Origin: Azotobacter paspali
Lineage (GTDB): Bacteria > Pseudomonadota > Gammaproteobacteria > Pseudomonadales > Pseudomonadaceae
DNA: 64,000 bases
Assembly: GCF_042434745.1 (NCBI RefSeq)
Contig: NZ_JBHLSS010000100.1
Direction: 5' to 3' (one strand)
Below are positions 1 through 6,799 of this stretch, piece after piece. Every line of letters starts with the position of its first letter. Position 1 is the first letter of the stretch. Under the pieces are notes generated by a model. The model searched no databases. It saw only the letters and a program-made list of their open reading frames with translations, and was not told where the DNA came from. The translations under genes and the position numbers were made by a program.

Positions 1-111
1 CGGCCGGGGGGCCGAAACGGGGACTGTCCGGCTACTCGGTAAGCAGCCATGCCAAGGATCACACAATCTTTCCAGTCTGGTATCAGGCGAGCGCTTCATG
101 CGATTGCCCTG
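1..111. mobile_element. Right end of a ~0.7 kb non-autonomous repeat element (partial copy)
   Basis: The first 111 bases match the right-hand end of the complete elements at 26303-26980 and 41662-42398. The GGCCGGGGGGCCGAAAC block, the arm with GGGGACTGTCCGGCTACTCGG and the terminal TTCATGCGATTGCCCTG are all present. The element ends at base 111. The next ten bases, ATATCTACCG, should be its target duplication, but the partner copy lies outside the window. The subterminal segment is of the GCGCTCGCC type, unlike the right ends of the other two copies. No coding content is credible. Confidence 0.8.
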
Positions 112-198
112 ATATCTACCGGGACAGCCGGGGCGCCGAGTGGATCGACGTGGCATAATGTAAGATTAGTTTCGGCGGTATTTTAGGGTATTTTGGGA

Positions 199-570
199 AT
201 GACCAAAAAAACCATTAAAATCAATGATTTAACAATATACGGCATCAAGTCCTGCGACACCATGAAGAAGGCCCGCGCCTGGCTCGACGCGCAGGGCGTG
301 GCTTACCGCTTCCACGACTACAAGAGCGCCGGCATCGACCGCGCGCACCTGGAGAAGTGGTGCGCCGAGCACGGCTGGCAGGTCGTGCTCAACCGCACAG
401 GCACCACCTTCCGCAAACTGGATGACACACAGAAGGCCGATCTTGATCAGGCCAGGGCCATCGAGCTGATGCTCGCCCAGCCATCGATGATCAAGCGCCC
501 GGTGCTCGACCTCGGCGAACGCAGCCTGGTCGGCTTCAAGCCGGAACTCTATTCCGCCGCGCTGGCCTGA
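199..570 (+). CDS. yffB: ArsC/Spx-family reductase YffB
   Basis: A 123-residue thioredoxin-fold protein of the ArsC/Spx/MgsR family. The family motif is plain near the N-terminus: YGIKSCDTMKKA, with the single conserved cysteine at about residue 19. YffB relatives are thought to be glutathione-linked reductases rather than true arsenate reductases; the substrate is unknown. ATG at 199 was chosen over a TTG two codons upstream. The first ten codons are lysine-rich and AT-rich compared with the rest, and the ribosome site is weak (GGGA). A CATAAT box at about 163-168 could be a -10. It lies just upstream of dapD, as I recall from Pseudomonas. Confidence 0.85.
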   Translation: MTKKTIKINDLTIYGIKSCDTMKKARAWLDAQGVAYRFHDYKSAGIDRAHLEKWCAEHGWQVVLNRTGTTFRKLDDTQKADLDQARAIELMLAQPSMIKRPVLDLGERSLVGFKPELYSAALA

Positions 571-609
571 GGCCGGCGCCTTCACGAATCAGCAACAAGG
601 AACGCCCCC

Positions 610-1644
610 ATGTCCACCACCCTGTTCAGCCTGGCCTTCGGCATCGGCACCCAGAACCGCCAAGGCGCCTGGCTGGAAGTCTTCTACGCCCTGCCGCTGC
701 TGCACCCGGCCGCCGAACTGGTCGCGGCGGTCGCGCCGCTTATCGGCTACGACGGCGGCAACCAGGCGATCGCCATCGATACCGACCGGGCCGCCGAGTT
801 GGCCGTGGCGCTGAAAGGCATCGACCCGACGCAGTCCGCCCTACTCACTCGCCTGGCCGAATCCCACAAGCCGCTGGTCGCCACCCTGCTGGCCGAGGAC
901 GCCGCTCTCACCTCCACCCCGGAGGCCTATCTCAAACTGCACCTGCTCTCCCATCGCCTGGTCAAGCCGCACGGACAGAACCTCGCCGGGATCTTCCCGC
1001 TGCTGCCCAACGTGGCCTGGACCAGCCAGGGCGCCGTCGATCTGGGCGAACTGCCGGCTCGCCAACTGGAGGCGCGCCTGAAGGGCGAGTTGCTGGAGGT
1101 CTTCTCGGTGGACAAGTTCCCGAAGATGACTGACTACGTGGTGCCATCCGGGGTACGCATCGCCGACAGCGCGCGCATCCGCCTGGGCGCCTACATCGGC
1201 GAAGGCACCACGGTGATGCACGAGGGCTTCGTCAACTTCAACGCTGGCACCGAAGGTCCGGGGATGATCGAGGGCCGCGTCTCGGCCGGCGTGTTCGTCG
1301 GCAAGGGCTCGGACCTCGGCGGCGGCTGCTCGACCATGGGCACCCTGTCCGGCGGCGGCAACATCGTCATCTCGGTCGGCGAGGGCTGCCTGATCGGCGC
1401 CAACGCCGGCATCGGCATCCCGCTGGGCGACCGCAACACCGTGGAATCCGGCCTGTACGTCACCGCCGGCACCAAGGTCAATCTGCTCGACGAGCAGGGC
1501 CGACTGGTCAAGGTGGTCAAGGCCCGCGAGCTGGCCGGCCAGCCGGACCTGCTGTTCCGCCGCAACTCGCAGAGCGGCGCGGTGGAGTGCAAGACCCATA
1601 AGTCGGCCATCGAGCTGAACGAGGCGCTGCACGCCCACAACTGA
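610..1644 (+). CDS. dapD: 2,3,4,5-tetrahydropyridine-2,6-dicarboxylate N-succinyltransferase
   Basis: Catalyses succinyl-CoA-dependent succinylation of tetrahydrodipicolinate in the lysine/meso-diaminopimelate pathway. The 344-residue length fits the long DapD type of Pseudomonas rather than the ~274-residue enterobacterial type. The C-terminal half (about residues 180-295) is a left-handed beta-helix of hexapeptide repeats, with runs such as ARIRLGAYIGEGTTVMHEG and CLIGANAGIGIPLGDRNTVE. It starts 39 bp after yffB with AAGGAACG as ribosome site, so co-transcription is plausible. dapE, acting two steps later, is in the same window at 17973. Confidence 0.96.
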   Translation: MSTTLFSLAFGIGTQNRQGAWLEVFYALPLLHPAAELVAAVAPLIGYDGGNQAIAIDTDRAAELAVALKGIDPTQSALLTRLAESHKPLVATLLAEDAALTSTPEAYLKLHLLSHRLVKPHGQNLAGIFPLLPNVAWTSQGAVDLGELPARQLEARLKGELLEVFSVDKFPKMTDYVVPSGVRIADSARIRLGAYIGEGTTVMHEGFVNFNAGTEGPGMIEGRVSAGVFVGKGSDLGGGCSTMGTLSGGGNIVISVGEGCLIGANAGIGIPLGDRNTVESGLYVTAGTKVNLLDEQGRLVKVVKARELAGQPDLLFRRNSQSGAVECKTHKSAIELNEALHAHN

Positions 1645-1679
1645 TCCACCGCGCCGCCTTCTGCGGACGCGACCACAGG

Positions 1680-1764
1680 CGTAGGGTGGATGGCCGAAGC
1701 CATCCACCCTGGCGGGCGCCGGGCGGCGATTGGTGGAAAACGCTGCGCGGTTTTCCACCCTACG
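1680..1764. repeat. REP-doublet-like palindromic repeat, 85 bp
   Basis: The unit is bounded by an 11-bp perfect inverted repeat, CGTAGGGTGGA at 1680-1690 and TCCACCCTACG at 1754-1764. Inside are two separate hairpins. The first pairs GGGTGGATGGC (1684-1694) with GCCATCCACCC (1699-1709) around a CGAA loop. The second pairs GGTGGAAAAC (1732-1741) with GTTTTCCACC (1750-1759). It fills much of the dapD-csdA gap. Similar GTAGGGTGGA repeats are common in Pseudomonas and Xanthomonas as far as I recall; the family name is unknown to me. Confidence 0.75.
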
Positions 1765-1873
1765 GATCGCGGACGAATCCGTTTCTTACAAAAACGGTGT
1801 TTACAACGAATCGCATGACGACGAACGTCGCCGCCCCGAAGGCCTCCCCATCATTCACGACGACGCACCGACC

Positions 1874-3079
1874 ATGTCCCTTCCCTCCCCCTGGCGGGCC
1901 GACTTCCCGGCCTTCGCCGCCTTCGCTCGGGACGGCCAGACCTACTTGGACAGTGCCGCCACCGCGCAAAAGCCACAAGCGATGCTGGACGCCCTGCTCG
2001 GCCACTACGCCGGCGGCGCGGCCAACGTGCACCGCGCCCAGCATGGCCCCGGCGAACGCGCCACGCGGGCCTTCGAGGCGGCGCGGACGAAGGTCGCCGC
2101 CTGGCTGAACGCCGGAAGCGCCGAGCGGATCGTCTTCACCCGCGGCGCCACCGAGTCCCTTAACCTGCTCGCCTACGGACTCGAACACCTGTTCGCGCCG
2201 GGCGACGCGATCGCCGTCGGTGCCCTGGAGCACCATGCCAATCTGCTACCCTGGCAGCGCCTGGCGCAGCGCCGCGGCCTCGACCTGGTAGTGCTGCCGC
2301 TGGATGGTGCCGGCGACATCGATCTGGAGCAGGCCGAGCGGCTGATCGGCCCGCGCACCCGGCTGCTCGCGGTCAGCCAGTTTTCCAACGTGCTCGGCCG
2401 CTGGCAGCCGCTCGACGCACTGCTCGCCCTGGCCAGTTCCCAGGGCGCGCTGACAGTGGTCGACGGTGCCCAAGGCGCAGTCCACGGTCGCCATGACCTA
2501 GGGTCGCTGGCCTGCGACTTCTACGTGTTCTCCGCGCACAAGCTCTACGGCCCGGACGGCCTCGGCGTGCTCCACGGCCGTCCGCAAGCCCTGGAACGCC
2601 TGCAACACTGGCAGTTCGGCGGCGAGATGGTGCAGCAGGTCGACTACCACGAGGCACGCTTTCGTCCGGCGCCGCTCGGCTTCGAGGCCGGCACCCCGGC
2701 GATCGGTGCGGCCGTCGCCTTCGGCGCCACCCTAGACTACCTACAGAGCCTGGACGGCACGACGGTCGCCGCTCACGAGGCGGCCCTACACCGGCGCCTG
2801 CTCGCCGGACTGCGCGCCGTCGGCGGCCTGCGCCTGCTCGCCGAGCCGCACAGCGCATTGGCCAGTTTCGTGATCGAAGGGGTGCACAACGCCGATCTGG
2901 CCCATCTGCTCGCCGAACAGGGCATCGCCGTGCGCGCCGGCCAGCACTGCGCCATGCCGCTGCTGCGCCACCTCGGCCTGCCCGGCGCGCTGCGCGTGTC
3001 GCTCGGCCTGTACAGCGACGGGAACGATCTGGAGCGCTTCTTCGCCGCCCTCGAACATGCCCTGGAGCTGCTGCGATGA
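1874..3079 (+). CDS. csdA: Cysteine desulfurase CsdA
   Basis: A 401-residue class V aminotransferase-fold, PLP-dependent cysteine desulfurase that makes a persulfide for sulfur transfer. The PLP lysine is K223 in FSAHKLYGPDGLG and the persulfide cysteine is C359 in AGQHCAMP. ATG 1874 was chosen because homology begins at MSLPSPWRADFPAF. The same frame is open for 48 more codons upstream, but that part reads through the palindromic repeat and is not protein-like. The csdE start overlaps its stop (ATGA at 3076), pointing to an operon. With CsdE it most likely feeds sulfur to TcdA, whose gene is 11 kb away beyond the kdp cluster. Confidence 0.92.
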   Translation: MSLPSPWRADFPAFAAFARDGQTYLDSAATAQKPQAMLDALLGHYAGGAANVHRAQHGPGERATRAFEAARTKVAAWLNAGSAERIVFTRGATESLNLLAYGLEHLFAPGDAIAVGALEHHANLLPWQRLAQRRGLDLVVLPLDGAGDIDLEQAERLIGPRTRLLAVSQFSNVLGRWQPLDALLALASSQGALTVVDGAQGAVHGRHDLGSLACDFYVFSAHKLYGPDGLGVLHGRPQALERLQHWQFGGEMVQQVDYHEARFRPAPLGFEAGTPAIGAAVAFGATLDYLQSLDGTTVAAHEAALHRRLLAGLRAVGGLRLLAEPHSALASFVIEGVHNADLAHLLAEQGIAVRAGQHCAMPLLRHLGLPGALRVSLGLYSDGNDLERFFAALEHALELLR

Positions 3080-3480
3080 GCCTGCCCGCCGCCGCCGGCG
3101 AGGCCCTAGAGGCCTTCGCCCGATGCCCCGGCTGGGAACAGCGGGCACGCCTGCTGTTGCAGTGGGGCGAGCGTCTCGAAGCGCTGAGCGACGCGGAGCG
3201 CTGCCCGGCCAACCAAGTGCAGGGTTGCGAGAGCCAGGTCTGGCTGCTCGGCGAACAACGGGACGGCTACTGGCATTTCCGCGCCGGCAGCGATGCGCGG
3301 CTGCTGCGCGGTTTGCTGGCCGTGCTGCTGGCACGAGTCGATGGCCTCGATGCGCAGGCCTTGCGGGCCGTGGATCTGGACGACTGGTTCACCCGCCTCG
3401 GCCTGTCCCGCCAGCTCTCGCCGTCGCGCAGCAACGGCCTGAATGCCGTACTGCAGCGGATGCGCGAACTGGCCGATTAG
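3076..3480 (+). CDS. csdE: SufE-like sulfur acceptor CsdE
   Basis: A 134-residue SufE-family protein that accepts the persulfide from CsdA and activates the desulfurase. The acceptor cysteine is C51 in NQVQGCESQVWL. The C-terminus shows the usual SPSRSNGLNAVLQRM helix. Translation is coupled to csdA through a 4-nt ATGA overlap. The stop codon overlaps by two bases the end of the convergent pseudogene. The neighbour csdA makes CsdE more likely than SufE; no other suf genes are present. Confidence 0.92.
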   Translation: MSLPAAAGEALEAFARCPGWEQRARLLLQWGERLEALSDAERCPANQVQGCESQVWLLGEQRDGYWHFRAGSDARLLRGLLAVLLARVDGLDAQALRAVDLDDWFTRLGLSRQLSPSRSNGLNAVLQRMRELAD

Positions 3481-4678
3481 GGCTTTTGCTCGAGCCGGCC
3501 GGTCGCCTCCAGCCACTGGACGGCGTCGCATTCCAGCCACAGGCGCGCCGGCGCGGCATCGCGCACTTGGGCGTCGAGGAAGGCCAGGCTGAGGCTCTGC
3601 AGGCTGGCCATCTGGCGCAGATCGATGCGCTCCGCCATACCCTGGCCATGGCCCATCCGGCTGCCGCCACCGGGGCCGCCGCCCTTGCCGCCCGGACCAC
3701 CGGCGCGTCCGCCGCCGCTGGGACCGCCGCCAGCAGGACCGCCACGACCAACGCCCCCTCCGGCCGGCCGCCGGACGAAGGTCCGCCCTGACGCCCTCCG
3801 CCCGCTCCGACCATGTCCTCGAACGAACCGCTCAGCAGCCGATGACTGGCCTCGGCGGCGATCAGTTGATAGCTGCCGGAGGTCCTCACCTCCTCCTAGA
3901 GCCGCTGGCGGCGGCTCGGCGAGTCGACCCAGCCGAAAGGGTCCTCGTCGTGCGGCCCGGTGACCGCCAGCAGCGGCGTACCGATGCGGCCGAAGCGGTC
4001 GCCCCCGCTGTCCTCGGCGACATAGGGACTGAGCAGGATCGCCGCCTTCGGCTGCCAGCCGGCCGGTGCCGATGCTCCGACCACGCGCTCGCCGGCCAGG
4101 GCGGCGGCGGTCTGCGCGCCGAGATCGAAGCCGACCACCGCCAGCCGCTGCCAGTCGACCCTGGCCAGGTTCGGCTCGCCGGCTTACGCCCGTCTGCGCA
4201 GATCCGCCAGGACCTGATCGAGCACGGCGATGCGCGCCGCCAGGGCCTGGTCGGCGAAGCTTTTCTGCGCCAGGGAGCGGAATACCCCCACCTATGCCTC
4301 GGAGCTGGAGTAGATCGCCCGTCCGTACTGCCGGGGTTGCATTGAAAGCACCGCGTAGCCGGCCTCGGCCCAAGCCCGGCGCCATTGCACACCGTCCCGG
4401 CTGCTCTCGCCGAGCCCCGGCAGATAGAGGATCAGCGGCATCCCCTGGACCTGTTCCGGCGCCAGCCAACTGACCTCCACCACCTGCCCGGCCACCTGCC
4501 ATTCGTCATCCCAGCCGCGCACCGGCGACCGCGCGGCCGGCCGGTAGGCGCCCTCCAGGCGACGTTCGAGGTTTTCGCCAGGCGGCGGACCGGGCGGTTC
4601 GGGGCGCCCGGCGCAAGCGGCCAGCACGGCGCTGATGAGCAATGGCAGGGAAAGATGCAAGAGCCTGGATTTCGACAT
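3477..4678 (-). pseudogene. Decayed alpha/beta-hydrolase-like lipoprotein gene
   Basis: Read from ATG 4678, the product starts with a lipoprotein signal (LLISAVLAAC) and a hydrolase-like N-terminus (LILYLPGLGESS). The frame then meets three in-frame stops: TAG at 4292-4294, TAA at 4184-4186 and TAG at 3896-3898. Protein-like sequence continues between them in the same frame (VVGFDLGAQTAAALAGE, AAILLSPYVAEDSGG, GSYQLIAAEASHRLL). Inside a glycine-rich tract near 3700-3790 the reading must shift frame to reach the C-terminal segment ending in WLEATGRLEQKP. The intact ancestor would be about 400 residues. It may be a DUF3530-type protein, which I cannot confirm. It is clearly non-functional as one protein. 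Confidence 0.85.
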
Positions 4679-4896
4679 TCGCACGGACTCCGGGGCGGTT
4701 CGCAACGGCGGTCGATTATGTCAGGCGGGTGGCAAGAGTTAGGTCAAGATGGGTAAGCGTGGGTAAAGAGTCCTGGCCAGCGGGGATGGCCGCGTTTACA
4801 GGATCTTTATCCGCCGCCCAGCCTTTTTTCGAACCTTTTGATACCGCCCTTCCTAGCATGCCCGGTACCGATTGAACGAATCCACAAGGAGGATTC
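4679..4896 (+). promoter_or_regulatory. Upstream region of the kdp operon
   Basis: This 218-bp gap lies between the pseudogene start on the minus strand and the first kdp micro-ORF. It holds a direct repeat GGGTAAG/GGGTAAA (about 4750-4768), an AT-richer tract with TTTACAGGATCTTTATCC (about 4794-4811) and a T-run TTTTTTCG. In other bacteria KdpE binds AT-rich sites ahead of kdpF, so this tract is the natural candidate. No clean -35/-10 pair could be assigned. A strong ribosome site, AAGGAGG, stands at 4886-4892. Confidence 0.4.
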
Positions 4897-4989
4897 ATGG
4901 ACTTCGTATACCTGGGTGCCATCGGCCTGCTCTTCGCGCTGATGGTGGGACTGGCGGTCGGCTGCGACCGCCTGGGAGGCCGCCGATGA
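4897..4989 (+). CDS. 30-residue membrane micro-protein ahead of kdpF
   Basis: ATG 4897 follows a near-perfect AAGGAGG ribosome site. It encodes 30 residues with one hydrophobic helix, roughly residues 5-22, then a basic tail (CDRLGGRR). Its stop overlaps the kdpF start as ATGA, so it looks translated and coupled to kdpF. Similar short hydrophobic ORFs precede kdpF in some other proteobacterial kdp operons as far as I recall. No function is known to me. It could be an accessory subunit of the Kdp complex or a translation-coupling leader. Confidence 0.65.
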   Translation: MDFVYLGAIGLLFALMVGLAVGCDRLGGRR

Positions 4990-5078
4990 GCTGGCCCTAC
5001 GTGCTCGGCGGCATTGCCGCCGCCGGCCTGCTGACCTACCTGCTGGCCGTCCTTCTCGAGCCGGAGGACTTCTCATGA
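4986..5078 (+). CDS. kdpF: K+-transporting ATPase subunit KdpF
   Basis: A 30-residue single-span membrane peptide (WPYVLGGIAAAGLLTYLLAV, ending LLEPEDF). KdpF stabilises the KdpABC complex; the usual length is about 29 residues and the C-terminal (K/E)PE(R/D)F ending is typical. It overlaps the upstream micro-ORF and kdpA by ATGA at each end, so the start of the operon is a chain of coupled genes. Confidence 0.85.
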   Translation: MSWPYVLGGIAAAGLLTYLLAVLLEPEDFS

Positions 5079-6790
5079 ACCTCCACGCCTGGCTATTGCT
5101 CGGGGCCTTCCTGACCATCCTGCTGCTGACGACGAAACCCCTGGGCCTCTACATCGCGCACCTCATGGAGGGCCGGCTGCGCTGGGCGCGGCCGTTAGAG
5201 AACGGCCTCTATCGCCTGTGCGGCGTATGCCCCGACGAGGAAATGAACTGGCTGCGCTATGCCCTGGCGCTGCTCCTGTTCAACACCCTCGGCATCCTCG
5301 CCGTCTACGGGCTGCAGCGCCTGCAAGCCGTGCTCCCCCTGAATCCCCAGCAGATGCCCGCCGTTGCGGCGGATTCGGCGTTCAACACGGCGGTGAGCTT
5401 CGCTACCAATACCAACTGGCAGGGCTATGCCGGGGAATCCACCATGGGTTACCTGGTGCAGATGCTCGGCCTGACGGTGCAGAACTTCCTCTCGGCAGCG
5501 ACTGGCATCGTGGTGGTGATCGCCCTCATCCGCGGCCTCGCCCGTCACAGCGCCTCGACGCTCGGCAATGCCTGGGTGGACCTGGCCCGTGCCACGCTCT
5601 ACCTGCTCCTGCCCCTTTCCCTGGCGATGGCGCTGTTCCTGGTCGGCCAGGGCGTCATCCAGAACTTCGACGCCTATCGCGAGGTGGCCAGCCTCGACGC
5701 AGCGGGAGAGCCGCAGCTTCTGGCGATGGGGCCGGTGGCCTCCCAGGAGGCGATCAAGATGCTGGGCACCAACGGCGGCGGCTTCTTCAACGCCAACTCG
5801 GCCCACCCCTTCGAGAATCCCACGCCCCTGACCAACTTCGTGCAGATGCTGGCGATCTTCCTGATTCCCGCGGCGCTCTGCGTCACCTTCGGGCGCATGG
5901 TCGGCGATCCCCGTCAGGGCCGGACCATCCTGGCGGCGATGACCCTGATGTTCGTGGTCGCCGCCGGGGCGGCGGTGCATTTCGAACAACAAGGCAATCC
6001 GCGCCTGGCCGCCCTGGGTGTGGATCAGGAGGCAGGCCTCCGGCAAGCGGGCGGCAACATGGAGGGCAAGGAAACCCGCTTCGGCATCGCCGACTCGGCG
6101 CTCTTCGCGACCATCACCACCGCCGCGTCCTGCGGCGCGGTGAACGCCATGCACGACTCCTTCACGCCGCTGGGCGGCCTGGTGCCCCTGGTCAACATAC
6201 AGCTCGGCGAGGTGGTGTTCGGCGGCGTCGGCAGCGGCCTCTACGGCATGCTGGTGTTCGCCATCCTGGCGGTGTTCATCGCCGGCCTGATGATCGGCCG
6301 TACTCCTGAGTACCTGGGCAAGAAGATCGAAATCCACGAGATGAAGATGAGCGCCATCGCCATCCTCGTCACCCCCCTGCTGGTGCTCCTCGGCACGGCC
6401 CTCGCGGTGAGCACCGAAGCCGGCCGGGCCGGTATCGCCAACCCCGGCACCCACGGCTTCTCGGAGATCCTCTACGCCCTCGCCTCGGCGGGCAACAACA
6501 ACGGCAGCGCCTTCGCCGGCCTGTCCGCCAACACCCCGTTCTACAACCTGCTGCTGGCGGTGGCCATGTGGTTCGGGCGCTTCGGTGTGATCGTACCGGT
6601 ACTGGCCATGGCCGGTTCCCTGGCCGCCAAGAAGCGGATCGCCGCGACCGCCGGAACCCTGCCCACCCATCCCCCCCTGTTCGTGGCCCTGCTGATCGGC
6701 ACGGTGCTGCTGCTCGGCCTGCTCAACTACGTGCCGACCTTGGCCCTGGGCCCGGTCGTCGAACACCTGCTGCTGTGGATGGATGCCTGA
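5075..6790 (+). CDS. kdpA: K+-transporting ATPase subunit A
   Basis: A 571-residue polytopic inner-membrane protein, the K+-selecting channel-like subunit of the high-affinity Kdp pump. Length and sequence are standard. The signature block GTNGGGFFNANSAHPFEN, part of a selectivity-filter region, is intact at about residues 230-247. Other pore segments, such as TAASCGAVNAMHDSF and SAGNNNGSAFAG, are present. It overlaps kdpF by four bases; kdpB starts 9 bp downstream. Confidence 0.97.
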   Translation: MNLHAWLLLGAFLTILLLTTKPLGLYIAHLMEGRLRWARPLENGLYRLCGVCPDEEMNWLRYALALLLFNTLGILAVYGLQRLQAVLPLNPQQMPAVAADSAFNTAVSFATNTNWQGYAGESTMGYLVQMLGLTVQNFLSAATGIVVVIALIRGLARHSASTLGNAWVDLARATLYLLLPLSLAMALFLVGQGVIQNFDAYREVASLDAAGEPQLLAMGPVASQEAIKMLGTNGGGFFNANSAHPFENPTPLTNFVQMLAIFLIPAALCVTFGRMVGDPRQGRTILAAMTLMFVVAAGAAVHFEQQGNPRLAALGVDQEAGLRQAGGNMEGKETRFGIADSALFATITTAASCGAVNAMHDSFTPLGGLVPLVNIQLGEVVFGGVGSGLYGMLVFAILAVFIAGLMIGRTPEYLGKKIEIHEMKMSAIAILVTPLLVLLGTALAVSTEAGRAGIANPGTHGFSEILYALASAGNNNGSAFAGLSANTPFYNLLLAVAMWFGRFGVIVPVLAMAGSLAAKKRIAATAGTLPTHPPLFVALLIGTVLLLGLLNYVPTLALGPVVEHLLLWMDA

Positions 6791-6799
6791 GGAGAACCC

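Noticed and set aside
1730..1873. N-terminal extension of csdA by 48 codons
   Set aside because: The extension is translated repeat sequence; conserved CsdA sequence begins at ATG 1874.
3477..4678. Stop-codon readthrough or recoding of the hydrolase-like gene
   Set aside because: Three stops of two kinds plus a frameshift fit ordinary decay; no recoding signal or selenocysteine element is visible.
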